Positions 1 to 9,189 of a DNA stretch of 64,000 nt are shown here, piece by piece. The DNA is from JAVVHE01 sp038238915 (GTDB lineage: Bacteria > Pseudomonadota > Alphaproteobacteria > Sphingomonadales > Sphingomonadaceae). Position 1 is the first letter of the stretch. Every line of letters starts with the position of its first letter. The stretch spans positions 1 to 64,000 of the forward strand of contig JBBSFH010000004.1 of assembly GCA_038238915.1 (NCBI GenBank), written 5' to 3'. The translations under genes and the position numbers were made by a program. Below the pieces are notes generated by a model. The model was not told the DNA's origin and made no database searches. It saw nothing but the letters and a program-made list of their open reading frames with translations.

Positions 1-886
1 CGAAATCGACGAAGTTGGCCATGATCAGCGCTCCATCGGGCGCGCGGTCGAGCGCGTCCAGTACCGCGTCCATCACTGCATCGTTGCCGTGCGCCGGGAT
101 GGTCTGCGTCACGCCGCGTCCGGCGAAGATGTCCGCGATCTTGCCCACGCCGATCACCGTGCGGCCAGCCGACGACGCCACGTCGAGCAGCGTCGGCGCG
201 GGCGGCGGCACCGCATAATCCCGCCGCCCGCCGGTGCGCTCGAAGCGGCCATCGGCGGTGGTGGCGAACGGGCGCGCGATGACGCGGCCGATGTTCCAGT
301 TGTCCACCAGCACGCGCGCGATCCGGCAGAGCGCGTATAACCGCTCCAGCCCGAACGCGTCTTCATGCGCCGCGATCTGCAGCACCGAATCGCCCGAGGT
401 GTAGACGATGGGCTTGCCCGTGCGGACATGCTCCGCGCCCAGTTCTTCGAGCACCACGGTGCCCGAAACCGCGCGGTTGCCCAGGATGCCGGGCAAATCG
501 CCGAGCCGGATCAATTCCGACACGATCGCGTCGGGCACCGACGGATAGGCGGGCGGGAAATAGCCCCAGTCGCGCGTGACCGGCACGCCCATCAGTTCCC
601 AGTGGCCGCTCGGCGTATCCTTGCCCCGACTGGTTTCGCACGCGTGGCCATAGGCCCCCGTCAGCGTCGCCGCCGCCGCGATCGGCAATGCGCGGCCGCC
701 CGACGCCTCACCCGCGCGCGTCAGCCCCAGCGCCGCAAGGTTCGGGATAGCAAGCCGCCGCCCCGCCGCCGCGCGCGCGTCGGCGATGTGGCCGAGCGTG
801 TTTGCGCCCGCATCGCCATAGGCCTCTGCGTCCGGCGCACCGCCAAGCCCAAGCGAATCGAGGACGGCGACGACCGCGCGTGTCAT
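1..886 (-). CDS. deoB: phosphopentomutase, C-terminus cut by window edge
   Basis: Interconverts (deoxy)ribose-1-phosphate and (deoxy)ribose-5-phosphate in the cytoplasm, carrying the sugar from thymidine phosphorylase into pentose-phosphate metabolism. The reading frame has no stop before position 1, so about 295 residues are visible out of roughly 390-400. The N-terminus MTRAVVAVLDSLGLGGAPDA carries the metal-binding Asp of the alkaline-phosphatase-like fold. GKDTPSGHWE at residues 89-97 holds the phosphorylatable Thr91, and YTSGDSVLQIAAHE follows further in. All are DeoB signatures. The ATG at 886 lies 20 bp after the stop of the TonB receptor gene on the same strand, so the two are probably cotranscribed. 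A deoC-like aldolase would be expected beyond the edge but is not visible. Identification is firm; only the C-terminus is missing. Confidence 0.95.
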   Translation of the reverse strand, partial: MTRAVVAVLDSLGLGGAPDAEAYGDAGANTLGHIADARAAAGRRLAIPNLAALGLTRAGEASGGRALPIAAAATLTGAYGHACETSRGKDTPSGHWELMGVPVTRDWGYFPPAYPSVPDAIVSELIRLGDLPGILGNRAVSGTVVLEELGAEHVRTGKPIVYTSGDSVLQIAAHEDAFGLERLYALCRIARVLVDNWNIGRVIARPFATTADGRFERTGGRRDYAVPPPAPTLLDVASSAGRTVIGVGKIADIFAGRGVTQTIPAHGNDAVMDAVLDALDRAPDGALIMANFVDF

Positions 887-905
887 CGCCGCCGTCGCCG
901 CATAC

Positions 906-3125
906 TCAGCCGCCGAACTTGCGCGTGAAGCGGACGCCGAATTCGCTGCGATCGTTGCTGCGCACGACGCCAACGAAGCCGCCCTGATCGAGGCGCCCCA
1001 CGTCATAAACCTCGTTCAGGATATTGCTGCCGTAGATGCCTGCGGTGAAGTCGCGCCGCTTGCCCTCATAGGTCAGGTTGAAGCCCACCAGGCTGCGCGG
1101 GTTGAGAACCTCGCTCGCACGCGCGACGGGCTGGCCATATTCCTGGCCCCGGTAGCTATAGTCCACCTGGCCCACCACGCGCGCCCCGCTCGCGAGCGGG
1201 GAGATGTAGCTCACCACCGCCGAACCCGTGAAGTCGGGGCTGAGCGCGGTCGGCGCACCCTTCACCGGCGTGCCTCCGGTCGGGAAGAAGGCCGGCGGCA
1301 GCGACGTGACCTTGGTGATGTTGCTATCCAGATAGCCGAGCGTGCCGCTAAGCTTCAGTCCGCCGAAGTTGATGCTCGTCTCCGCCTCGATGCCGCGCGC
1401 GCGCGCGTCCGCCGAGATGATGACGGTGTTGAAGCCGTTCGCGTTGATGAACGAGTAGGGCAGGCCGCGGTCCGCATAGTCGGTGGTGAAGGCGGCAAAC
1501 GAGACCGTCCAGTTGCGCGTGATGCGGCCCTTGGCACCGATCTCGTAGTTGGTCGCGGTGGTCTTGGGGCTCGCGTTAAACGAGGCCGGGCCGCCGAACG
1601 GACGCGGCGTGAAGCTGCCCGGCTGGTAGCCGAGCTGGATCGTGCCATACAGCGTCACGTTATCGACCGGCTTGTAGCTGATATTGCCCTCCGCCGTCAC
1701 CGCATTATAGCTCGCCTTGCGCGTAACCGGGCCGGGGAAGCTGCCCGAGAAGAAGGCCGTGCCCTTCTTGTCATCGCTCGAATAGCGCACGCCTGCACCC
1801 AGCGTCAGCTTGCGCGTGATGTTGTAGCTGCCGTTGGCATAGGCGGCGTAGCTGTCTGAAACCTGCCGCAAATTATAGAAGCCTGATTGCGAGAGATTGG
1901 ACGCGAAGAAGTAGTTGGGACGCGAATCATTCTGACCGTTCTCGCCGTAATAATAGAGCCCGCCCACAAAGTTGAAGTCCTTGTACTCGCCGTTCAGCTG
2001 CAGCTCGACCGAGTATTGCTCGGCATCGCCAGTTTCGGGGAAGACCGAAATCAGCGCGACAGTGTCGTTATCCGCAAGGCCGCCGGTGTAGCTCGTCTTG
2101 CGGTAGCTGCCGAGCAGCTTGGTCGAAAGATGCGAGTCAAACGCATACTTGGCGGTCAGCGATGCACCATAGAGGTCGATCGAGGTCGATTCGAGGCCGG
2201 GGATCGACGTGCCTGAATCATCGTCGCGCACCAGATCGCTCTTCTTGATCGGGTTGCCCTCGTCGGTGATGTCAACCTTGTACGGCGACTGGCCGTTGCG
2301 CCCGCGCGTGTAATCGCCCGCCGCGAGCAGCGAGAACTTTTCGGTCGGCGTCCACAGAGCGGCCACGCGCGAGCTGATCTCGAACTCCTCGCCGATCCGC
2401 GCGCTGGGGTTGGGAATGTTGACCGCGTCGCCCACGCCCGCGCGCCGGCGCAGCGCGGCGGAGACCGATACCGCGAACGTGTCGCTGACCTTGTTGTCGG
2501 CGTAGAAGCTCGCGTTGACGCGCCCGCGCGACGCCGCCTGCACGTCCACCGAGACGCTGTCGTCATGCCCGGGCTGGCGCGTGATGATGTTGACCGCGCC
2601 GCCCAGCGTGTTGCGCCCATAGAGCGTGCCCTGCGGACCGCGCAGCACTTCCACGCGCTCGATATTCTGCAGCGACAGGTTGGAACCAAGCTGGCGGCCC
2701 AGATACACGCCGTCCAGATACACGCCGACGCCGGGATCGGTGACGATCAGGTGGTCTTGCAGGCCGATGCCGCGGATGAAGATCGCGGCTTGCGAGCTGT
2801 TGCCCACGCCGTAGCGGCTGATGTTGAGGTTGGGGACGTATTTGCCCACATCGGCGAGGCTCTGGACGTTCAGGCCCTTCAGCGTATTCGCGCCGAACGC
2901 GGTGATCGCGGCGGGCGTATCGAGCAGATTTTCCTCGCGCTTGCGTGCAGTCACCACGATCTCGCCGTTCGTGTCCGCGGCTACCGCCAGCGTCGTCGCG
3001 GGGGCGGCCGCCGTCTGCGCGAGGACGCCGTGGGGCACCGCGACAAGCGTTACCGACGCGAGCAGCGCCAGGCGAAAGCGCGTCGCGCGCGGCGTGAGAG
3101 CGTGACCGAGATCCTGCTGTGGCAT
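906..3125 (-). CDS. TonB-dependent outer-membrane receptor, probable nucleoside uptake
   Basis: 739 residues. A signal peptide ends near residue 37 (hydrophobic stretch, then VLAQ), followed by a TonB-box-like region EIVVTARKREE. The plug domain is roughly residues 55-170 (SLADVGKYVPNLNISRYG, then VYLDGVYLGR and VEVLRGPQGTLYGRN), and a 22-strand-type barrel follows. It belongs to the large sphingomonad receptor group with the LRGPQGTLYGRNTLGGAVNIITR signature. The ATG at 3125 is preceded by GAGGGG at good spacing; the frame stays open upstream but that part looks non-coding. It sits between ribokinase and deoB in the nucleoside locus, which suggests it brings nucleosides or related compounds across the outer membrane. 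The family call is certain; the substrate is inferred from neighbours only. Confidence 0.93.
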   Translation of the reverse strand: MPQQDLGHALTPRATRFRLALLASVTLVAVPHGVLAQTAAAPATTLAVAADTNGEIVVTARKREENLLDTPAAITAFGANTLKGLNVQSLADVGKYVPNLNISRYGVGNSSQAAIFIRGIGLQDHLIVTDPGVGVYLDGVYLGRQLGSNLSLQNIERVEVLRGPQGTLYGRNTLGGAVNIITRQPGHDDSVSVDVQAASRGRVNASFYADNKVSDTFAVSVSAALRRRAGVGDAVNIPNPSARIGEEFEISSRVAALWTPTEKFSLLAAGDYTRGRNGQSPYKVDITDEGNPIKKSDLVRDDDSGTSIPGLESTSIDLYGASLTAKYAFDSHLSTKLLGSYRKTSYTGGLADNDTVALISVFPETGDAEQYSVELQLNGEYKDFNFVGGLYYYGENGQNDSRPNYFFASNLSQSGFYNLRQVSDSYAAYANGSYNITRKLTLGAGVRYSSDDKKGTAFFSGSFPGPVTRKASYNAVTAEGNISYKPVDNVTLYGTIQLGYQPGSFTPRPFGGPASFNASPKTTATNYEIGAKGRITRNWTVSFAAFTTDYADRGLPYSFINANGFNTVIISADARARGIEAETSINFGGLKLSGTLGYLDSNITKVTSLPPAFFPTGGTPVKGAPTALSPDFTGSAVVSYISPLASGARVVGQVDYSYRGQEYGQPVARASEVLNPRSLVGFNLTYEGKRRDFTAGIYGSNILNEVYDVGRLDQGGFVGVVRSNDRSEFGVRFTRKFGG

Positions 3126-3198
3126 GTGAAAATCCCCTCGATGAATGATCCGACGATCGGCAGTTCCACCCCGCCCGGCTGGTCCCCGAGCCCGATTT

Positions 3199-3214
3199 TT
3201 TACCAACCGGTCAA
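3199..3214 (-). promoter_or_regulatory. candidate operator before the TonB receptor gene
   Basis: The minus strand reads TTGACCGGTTGGTAAA, an imperfect palindrome of the form TTnACCnnnnGGTnAA, 74 bp before the receptor start. A related 16-mer (CTGACCGCTTGATCAA, 12 of 16 identical) lies in the deoA/preT divergent promoter region at 7716-7731. The shape suits a LacI-type or similar dimeric regulator, but no regulator gene is present in this locus. A weak upstream promoter (TTGTCA, 17 bp, GTAGCT) would place the site at or just after the transcription start. Confidence 0.4.
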
Positions 3215-3318
3215 AGCTACGCCGCGTGGCCGAGCGTTGACAAGACAGTAATGACCGCTTTTTGCGCGCGTTGTTGCCGAGTTGCCGCACTTGGGCACGC
3301 CGATTGTGCACGAGCACC

Positions 3319-4185
3319 TCAGGGTTCGTATCCCAATATGGCCGCCAACGCGCCCGCCCACGGCATCCCCGGCTGCGCGCCGGGCACCGTGGTGGCGAGT
3401 GCGCCCGCCGCGCACGCCGCCGCCAGCGCCGACCCTGGCGCGCGTCCCGCCGCGAGCATCAGCGCGAGCGCGACGGTGAACGCGTCCCCCGCGCCGGTCG
3501 TGTCGGCCACCGTCACGCGCGGCGGCTCGGCGCGCGCAAGCTCCACCCCCGCCCGGCGCAGCACCGCGCCCGTTGCGCCCAGCGTCGTCGCGATCAGCCC
3601 CGCATGGCCCGCCAGCGCGCATTCCATTGCAGCCGCCTCCGCCTCGTTCACCACGATCAGGTCGGCGCGCGCGAGCGTCTCCGCCGGTAGCCCAAGGTGC
3701 GCGGGGGCGAGATTGAGGCAGACGAAACCGCGCGCCGCCGCCACCGCGCGCGCGACCGCCTCGACCGGGATTTCGAGCTGGCACAACAGCACGTCGGCGT
3801 GCGCCGCGCCGCGCCCATCGACCGCCATGTTCGCGCCCGAAGCGACGACAATCTGGTTCTCCCCGCCGTCGTCGACAATGATGAACGCGATCCCGGTCGA
3901 ATGCCGCGGATCGACCACACAGCCCGACACATCCACCCCGTCCGCGCGCAGCAGCGTCAGCGCTTGGCCCGCCTCCGCATCGTCCCCGACGCGCCCGATC
4001 ATCGTGACGCGCGCGCCCAGCCGCCGTGCCGCGAGCGCCTGGTTCGCGCCCTTGCCGCCCGGGTGGCGCTCGAGCCGCGCGCCCGTTACCGTCTCGCCTG
4101 GGCGCGGCAGATGCGCGGCGCGCGCCACCAGATCGAGGTTGATCGAGCCGACGACCGCCACCGACAGGTCCGAAAGCGCGCGCAT
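3319..4185 (-). CDS. rbsK: ribokinase (PfkB family)
   Basis: 288 residues. Phosphorylates ribose released by the nucleoside hydrolase next to it to ribose-5-phosphate. The N-terminus has the ribokinase pattern VVGSINLDLV, then HPGGKGANQALAA (residues 41-53, substrate and phosphate binding). TTGAGDAF near residues 229-236 holds the catalytic base Asp234 and the anion hole. Length is about normal for the family. The ATG at 4185 overlaps the stop of the upstream nucleoside hydrolase as TGATG, so translation is probably coupled. A 193-bp gap with a possible operator separates it from the TonB receptor gene. Another PfkB sugar kinase specificity is possible, but the sequence pattern and the neighbour both favour ribose. 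Confidence 0.92.
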   Translation of the reverse strand: MRALSDLSVAVVGSINLDLVARAAHLPRPGETVTGARLERHPGGKGANQALAARRLGARVTMIGRVGDDAEAGQALTLLRADGVDVSGCVVDPRHSTGIAFIIVDDGGENQIVVASGANMAVDGRGAAHADVLLCQLEIPVEAVARAVAAARGFVCLNLAPAHLGLPAETLARADLIVVNEAEAAAMECALAGHAGLIATTLGATGAVLRRAGVELARAEPPRVTVADTTGAGDAFTVALALMLAAGRAPGSALAAACAAGALATTVPGAQPGMPWAGALAAILGYEP

Positions 4186-5126
4186 CAGTATCTCGCGAGC
4201 AGTTCGGTCAGCAGATCGAAGAAGCCGTCCGAGTCCACGCCGTGCGCCCAGTCGCAATTGGGCGCGCGCCCGCTCACGCCCCAGAAATCGACGGCGGTGT
4301 GCCCCATCGTCAGCAACGATCCGGTCTCGATCGCGACATGGCAGGGCTTCAGCTCGAACAGCTCGGGCCGCAGCAGCCACGCGATCGTGCACGGATCGTG
4401 CAGCGGCGCGCCCAGAGTGCCGTATTTGGCGCTATCGTGGCGGTTGAAGAAGTTCAGCATCCCGTGCGCCGCATCCGCCACCGGATTGCCCAGCGCCGCG
4501 ATGCGCGCGAGCCGGTGCGGAAGGCCCAGCAGCTGATGCGATACGTCCAGCCCGAACGCGCTGATCGGCCGCCCGCAGCGGAACACCACGTCCGCCGCAT
4601 GCGGATCGACCCGGATGTTGAACTCGGCCGACGGCGTGAAATTGCCACCCTCACGCATCGCGCCGCCCATCAGCACGATGCGTTCGATCCGCCGGGCGAT
4701 GCGCGGCTCCATCACCAGCGCCATCGCGATGTTGGTCAGCGGCCCGGTGGGCACGAGCGTGACCGAGGCGGGCGCGGCCGCCATCAGTGTGTCGACGATC
4801 CAGTTGACCGCGTGCTGCGCGCCCAGCGGGTGCGTCGGCGTGTAGACGCGCATGCCATCGATGCCGTCCGCGCCGTGGATATGCCCGGCATGCACCGGAT
4901 CGAGCACCATCGGCCGCGCGCAGCCCGCGAAGACGGGCACGTCGGTGCGGTGCGCGAGTTCGCACAGGATGCGGATGTTGCGTTCGGTCACCGCGAGCGG
5001 CAGGTTGCCCGATACCGCCGTGACGCCGAGCACATTCATCGCCTCGGGCGCGGCGAACGCCATCAGCAGGTTGATCGCATCGTCCTGGCCCGGATCGCAA
5101 TCGATGATGATTTTGCGCGGCGTCAT
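4185..5126 (-). CDS. ribonucleoside hydrolase (IUNH family)
   Basis: 313 residues. Cleaves the N-glycosidic bond of ribonucleosides to give ribose and the free base. The start MTPRKIIIDCDPGQDDAIN carries the Ca2+-binding DxDxGxDD cluster (Asp9, Asp11, Asp15, Asp16) that defines inosine-uridine nucleoside hydrolases. AEFNIRVDPHAADVVF in the second half matches the conserved NxxxDPEAA region. The pyrimidine-catabolic neighbours suggest uridine/cytidine-preferring activity (RihA/RihB-like), but substrate range cannot be read from sequence alone. The ATG at 5126 overlaps the nupC stop as ATGA, and the stop overlaps rbsK as TGATG, so transporter, hydrolase and kinase are tightly coupled. Confidence 0.93.
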   Translation of the reverse strand: MTPRKIIIDCDPGQDDAINLLMAFAAPEAMNVLGVTAVSGNLPLAVTERNIRILCELAHRTDVPVFAGCARPMVLDPVHAGHIHGADGIDGMRVYTPTHPLGAQHAVNWIVDTLMAAAPASVTLVPTGPLTNIAMALVMEPRIARRIERIVLMGGAMREGGNFTPSAEFNIRVDPHAADVVFRCGRPISAFGLDVSHQLLGLPHRLARIAALGNPVADAAHGMLNFFNRHDSAKYGTLGAPLHDPCTIAWLLRPELFELKPCHVAIETGSLLTMGHTAVDFWGVSGRAPNCDWAHGVDSDGFFDLLTELLARY

Positions 5127-6346
5127 CCGGGGAGCAGCAGCCCGGCCAGCGCCGCGCTCATCAGGTTGGCGAGCGATCCCGCGAGCACGCCGCGCAGGCC
5201 GAAGCGCGCGATCGTGCCGAGCTTGCTCGGCAGCAGTGCTCCCAAGCAGCCCATCTGAATCGCGATCGAGGAGAAGTTCGCGAACCCGCATAGCGCGAAG
5301 GTGACGATCGCTTCGGTCCGTGGGCTGAGCACGCCCTTGGCCTCGCCCAGATGCAGGAAGGCGATGAACTCGTTCAGGATCAGCTTTTCGCCGAAGAACG
5401 CGCCCGCCGCGCGCGCCTCGGTCCAGGGAATATCGAGCAGATACATGATCGGCGCGAACAACTGGCCGAGCAGCATCTGGAAGGTCAGCCCCGGCGCGCC
5501 GAGCGGACCCGCGACCAGCCCGAGCAGTCCGTTCATCAGCGCGATCAGCCCGACGAACGCGACCAGCATCGCGCCGCAGCTGACCGCGATGCGCAAGCCG
5601 TCCTGCGCGCCGACTGCGGCTGCCATGATCACGCTCGCGTGGCGTTCCGCGCCCACCTTGACGATCTCTGCGGGCGGCTCCTCGGGTGTCAGCGGATCAT
5701 CGGGCATCAGCAGCTTCGCCATCAGCAGCCCGCCGGGTGCGGCCATGAAGCTCGCCGCGAGCAGATACTCGATGTTGATGCCCATCTTGGCGTAGGCGGC
5801 GAGCACAGATCCCGCCACCGACGCGAAGCCCGAGACCATCACCGCGAAGATCTGCGGATCGGTCAGCCGCGTCAGATACGGACGGATGACGAGCGGCGAT
5901 TCGGTCTGCCCCACGAACGCGGTCGCGGCCGCATTCAGCGATTCGACGGGCTTCGTCCCGATCGCACGCTGGAGCAGCCCGCCCAATGCCGCGACGACGA
6001 TCTGCATGATCCGCAGATGGTACAGCACGCCCATCAGCGCGGAGAAGAAGATGATGATCGGCAGCACCTGGAACGCGAAGATGACCCCGGTGGCAGGATG
6101 CGCGGCGGGGCCGAACACCATGTCGATCCCCGCGTCCGCATAGCCGAGCACCGCCTGCACGCCGCCCGACATCGCCGCGATCACGCGCCGCCCGGCGGGC
6201 ACATACAGCACGAGCACCGCGACGAGCGCCTGCAGGCCGAACGCGCGCGCGACGATCGATGCGCGGATCTGGCGGCGGTTGGTGGAGAACAGCATTGCCA
6301 CCGCCAGGATCGCCACAATGCCGAGCAGTCCGAACGCGTGGCCCAT
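5123..6346 (-). CDS. nupC: concentrative nucleoside transporter (NupC/CNT family)
   Basis: 407 residues, inner membrane. Cation-coupled nucleoside importer. Many hydrophobic segments are visible, with CNT hallmarks: VLPIIIFFSALMGVLYHL, then GGLLQRAIGTKPVESLNAA and AFVGQTESPLVIRPYL (the GQTEAPL motif that contacts nucleoside), and near the C-terminus FFGEKLILNEFIAF and CGFANFSSIAIQMG. The ATG at 6346 overlaps the deoA stop as TGATG. Together with the TonB receptor it gives an import route across both membranes for the nucleosides that the flanking enzymes break down. Confidence 0.95.
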   Translation of the reverse strand: MGHAFGLLGIVAILAVAMLFSTNRRQIRASIVARAFGLQALVAVLVLYVPAGRRVIAAMSGGVQAVLGYADAGIDMVFGPAAHPATGVIFAFQVLPIIIFFSALMGVLYHLRIMQIVVAALGGLLQRAIGTKPVESLNAAATAFVGQTESPLVIRPYLTRLTDPQIFAVMVSGFASVAGSVLAAYAKMGINIEYLLAASFMAAPGGLLMAKLLMPDDPLTPEEPPAEIVKVGAERHASVIMAAAVGAQDGLRIAVSCGAMLVAFVGLIALMNGLLGLVAGPLGAPGLTFQMLLGQLFAPIMYLLDIPWTEARAAGAFFGEKLILNEFIAFLHLGEAKGVLSPRTEAIVTFALCGFANFSSIAIQMGCLGALLPSKLGTIARFGLRGVLAGSLANLMSAALAGLLLPG

Positions 6347-7674
6347 CAGGCGGCCCCTGCGTCGGCCAGCATGGCGTGGACGACGGGCGTTGGCGCGGGC
6401 GCGGCGTCCGCGATTGTGCACGCCGCGAGCACGGCGGCGACCGCGCGGTCTGCTGCATCGCGCGAGGCGGCGTGGACGAGCATCAGTGGCCGATCGGGGC
6501 CGACCGCAGCGCCGATTTCCGCCACTTCGGAGAACCCGACGGACAGATCGAGCCGGTCTTCGGCGCGCGCGCGGCCGCCGCCGAGCGCGACGAGTGCGGT
6601 GCCGAGCGCGCGGGCGTCGACGCGGGCGAGGAAGCCGCGCTCGGGAATCACGGGCACGACGACGGGCGCGCGGGCGAGATAGGTGTCCGCGCGCTCGACG
6701 AAATCGCCCGGCCCGCCCATTGCCGCGATCATGCGCCCGAACCGCTCGGCGGCCGCGCCCGAGCGGATTGCCGCGTCCGCGCGTGCGGTGGCGGTGGCGC
6801 GGTCGGGCGCGAGGCCGCACAGCACGAGCATCTCGGCCGCGAGCGCGAGGGTCACGGCGTCCAGCCGCGCCTCGCGCACGCCGCCGGTGAGGTAGGCCAC
6901 GCACTCGGCGATCTCGAGCGCGTTGCCTGCGGTGCTCCCCAGCACTTGCCCCATATCGGTCACCAGCGCGCGCGCGGGCAGTCCCGCGCTCGCCGCGGTG
7001 CCGATGATCGTGCGCGCCAGTTCGCTCGCGCGCTCGAGCGTGGGCATGAACGCGCCCGACCCGGTCTTCACGTCCATGACCAACGCCTGCGTGCCCGACG
7101 CGATCTTCTTGGACAGGATGGACGCGGTGATGAGCGGGATCGATTCGACCGTGCCCGTCACATCGCGGATCGCGTACAAGCGGCGATCGGCGGGGGCGAG
7201 ATCGGCGGTCTGCCCGATGATGGCGCATCCCACCTGCGCGACCACCGTCTTGAACCGCGCCAGATCGGGCGCGGACGCATAGCCGGGGATCGCGTCCAAT
7301 TTGTCGAGCGTGCCGCCGGTGTGGCCGAGGCCGCGCCCCGAGATCATCGGCACGAAACCGCCGCACGCCGCAACGATGGGGGCCACGAGGAAGCTTGTCT
7401 TGTCGCCCACCCCGCCGGTCGAATGCTTGTCCACTACCGGCCCGCCGAGTGCGTTTGCATCGAACGCGACCGCCGTGCCCGAATGCGCCATCGCGCGGGT
7501 CAACGCGCCCGTCTCGGCCACGTCCATGCCGCGCCACAGGATCGCCATCGCCAGCGCGGACACCTGTTCGGCGGGGATCGAGCCGTCCGCCAGTCCGCGC
7601 GCGAACAGGTCGATCGCCGCGGTGGACAGCGCATGGCCGTCGCGCTTGCTCGCGATGATCTCCTTGAAGCTCAT
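6346..7674 (-). CDS. deoA: thymidine phosphorylase
   Basis: 442 residues, typical for the family. Phosphorolyses thymidine (and deoxyuridine) to the base plus deoxyribose-1-phosphate, which deoB then isomerises. KHSTGGVGDKTS at residues 83-94 is the phosphate-binding signature of the thymidine/pyrimidine-nucleoside phosphorylase family. ALVMDVKTGSGAFM and the C-terminal sandwich domain are also present. The start at 7674 (MSFKEIIASKRDG) is chosen because GGGGA lies just upstream; a longer frame adds 13 unsupported residues. It is the first gene of the minus arm, divergent from preT, with the shared 168-bp regulatory region between them. Confidence 0.95.
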   Translation of the reverse strand: MSFKEIIASKRDGHALSTAAIDLFARGLADGSIPAEQVSALAMAILWRGMDVAETGALTRAMAHSGTAVAFDANALGGPVVDKHSTGGVGDKTSFLVAPIVAACGGFVPMISGRGLGHTGGTLDKLDAIPGYASAPDLARFKTVVAQVGCAIIGQTADLAPADRRLYAIRDVTGTVESIPLITASILSKKIASGTQALVMDVKTGSGAFMPTLERASELARTIIGTAASAGLPARALVTDMGQVLGSTAGNALEIAECVAYLTGGVREARLDAVTLALAAEMLVLCGLAPDRATATARADAAIRSGAAAERFGRMIAAMGGPGDFVERADTYLARAPVVVPVIPERGFLARVDARALGTALVALGGGRARAEDRLDLSVGFSEVAEIGAAVGPDRPLMLVHAASRDAADRAVAAVLAACTIADAAPAPTPVVHAMLADAGAA

Positions 7675-7842
7675 GAGGTCCCCGCCACGCGACGAATGGA
7701 CCACAACCGGCAAAATTGATCAAGCGGTCAGGAAGCTGAAACCGGGATACGCGTAAGTCCCTGTTTCAACGGCGATATTATGGGCGCTTGACCGCTCGCG
7801 GCCGAAATGGAAGATTGTTGGTCGCAACCGGTCGAGGGGTCC
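7675..7842. promoter_or_regulatory. divergent promoter region with inverted repeat sites
   Basis: The intergenic region between deoA (minus) and preT (plus) holds AGCGGTCA at 7723-7730 and its inverted copy TGACCGCT at 7789-7796, 58 bp apart. The first belongs to a 16-bp imperfect palindrome (7716-7731) related to the site before the TonB receptor gene. The second starts TTGACCGCT. Paired sites in a divergent promoter fit binding of one local regulator to both arms, possibly with looping. GAGGGG at 7834-7839 is the ribosome-binding site of preT. No clear -35/-10 pair could be fixed. Confidence 0.45.
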
Positions 7843-9189
7843 ATGTCGGCGATCAAGCATCTTGCGCTCGCGGATGGCGGGCCGCCTCCCGGCGCGGCCG
7901 AGCTCGCCGCCAATTTCGGCGACCTGCACGCGCCGCTCAGCCGCGCGCAGGCGGCGATCGAGGCGGATGCGTGCCTGTATTGCTATGACGCGCCGTGCGT
8001 GCGCGCCTGCCCGACCGCGATCGACATCCCGCGCTTCATCCACCAGATCAGCACGGGCAATCTCGAAGGCTCGGCGCACACGATCCTCAGCGCGAACATC
8101 ATGGGCGGCACCTGCGCGCGCGCCTGCCCGACCGAAGTGCTGTGCGAGGGCGTGTGCGTGGTCAATCGCACCAAAGGCGCGCCGGTGAAGATCGGGCTGC
8201 TCCAGCGTTTTGCGGTCGATCACCTGATGGAAACCGCACGTGCGCACCCGTTCGCGCGCGCGCCGCGCACCGGGCGGCGGCTGGCCGTGGCTGGGGCCGG
8301 ACCGGCGGGGCTTTCGTTCGCGCATCGTGCCGCGATGCTGGGCCACGATGTGCGCGTGCTCGAGGCACGGCCGCGCGCGGGGGGGCTGAACGAATATGGG
8401 CTGGCGGCTTACAAGATGGCGGATGATTTCGCCGCGCGCGAGGTGGAATTCCTGCTCGGCATCGGCGGCATCACGATCGAACATGGCATTGCGGTGGGGC
8501 GCGACGTGACGCTGGAGCAGCTCGCGGCCGAGCATGACGCGGTGTTCGTCGGCATCGGGCTGGGCCGTGCTGCCCGCGCGGCGGTGCCCGGCGAGGCGCT
8601 GGCGGGCGTGGACGATGCGATCGCGTTCATCGCCGCGCTGCGCCAGGCGGCAGACAAGGCAAGCGTCCCCATCGGCAGCCGCGTGGTGGTGATCGGCGGC
8701 GGCAATACCGCGATCGACGCGGCGGTGCAGGCGCGCTGTCTGGGCGCGGCCTCGGTGACGCTGGTGTATCGGCGCGGCCCCGAGCAGATGAGCGCGACCA
8801 TGTGGGAGCAGGACCTTGCGCGGATGAACGGCGTGGCGATGCGCTTCTGGTCGCAGCCGGTCGCGTTTGAGGGGGAGGGGGCCGTCACGCATGTGACGCT
8901 CGCCGAAACCGCGCTGATCGACGGCCGACTGGTGCCGACCGGCCGGACCGACCGGGTGGCGTGCGATCAGGTGCTGCTCGCGGTGGGCCAGCAGATGGAC
9001 GCGCTGCCCGGCGGTCCGCGCATCGACGCCGGCAAGCTCTGGATCGACGGGCGCTATCAGACCTCGCTGCCCGGCATATTTGCGGGGGGCGACGCGGTGG
9101 CGGGGCCGGACCTCACCGTCCAGGCGGTCGAGGACGGCAAGCGCGCCGCGCACGCGGTCGATCGATGGCTGAAGGAGCGTGCGGCGTGA
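7843..9189 (+). CDS. preT: NAD-dependent dihydropyrimidine dehydrogenase, PreT subunit
   Basis: 448 residues. FAD-containing subunit that takes electrons from NADH and passes them to PreA for reduction of uracil or thymine to the dihydro-form. The N-terminal glutamate-synthase-small-subunit-like domain has two cysteine sets for Fe-S clusters (Cys44, 47, 52, 56 and Cys91, 95, 101, 105). Next come an FAD-binding GAGPAG stretch near residue 143 and an NAD(P)-binding stretch VVVIGGGNTAID. The start at 7843 follows GAGGGG; the longer frame to 7807 has no support. The stop overlaps the preA start as GTGA. It heads the reductive pyrimidine catabolic arm. Confidence 0.94.
   Translation: MSAIKHLALADGGPPPGAAELAANFGDLHAPLSRAQAAIEADACLYCYDAPCVRACPTAIDIPRFIHQISTGNLEGSAHTILSANIMGGTCARACPTEVLCEGVCVVNRTKGAPVKIGLLQRFAVDHLMETARAHPFARAPRTGRRLAVAGAGPAGLSFAHRAAMLGHDVRVLEARPRAGGLNEYGLAAYKMADDFAAREVEFLLGIGGITIEHGIAVGRDVTLEQLAAEHDAVFVGIGLGRAARAAVPGEALAGVDDAIAFIAALRQAADKASVPIGSRVVVIGGGNTAIDAAVQARCLGAASVTLVYRRGPEQMSATMWEQDLARMNGVAMRFWSQPVAFEGEGAVTHVTLAETALIDGRLVPTGRTDRVACDQVLLAVGQQMDALPGGPRIDAGKLWIDGRYQTSLPGIFAGGDAVAGPDLTVQAVEDGKRAAHAVDRWLKERAA

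Noticed and set aside
5351..6682. Long plus-strand open frame (443 codons) opposite nupC
   Set aside because: Rich in Arg, His and Asp with no fold pattern; it is the antisense shadow of the nupC/deoA codons in GC-rich DNA.
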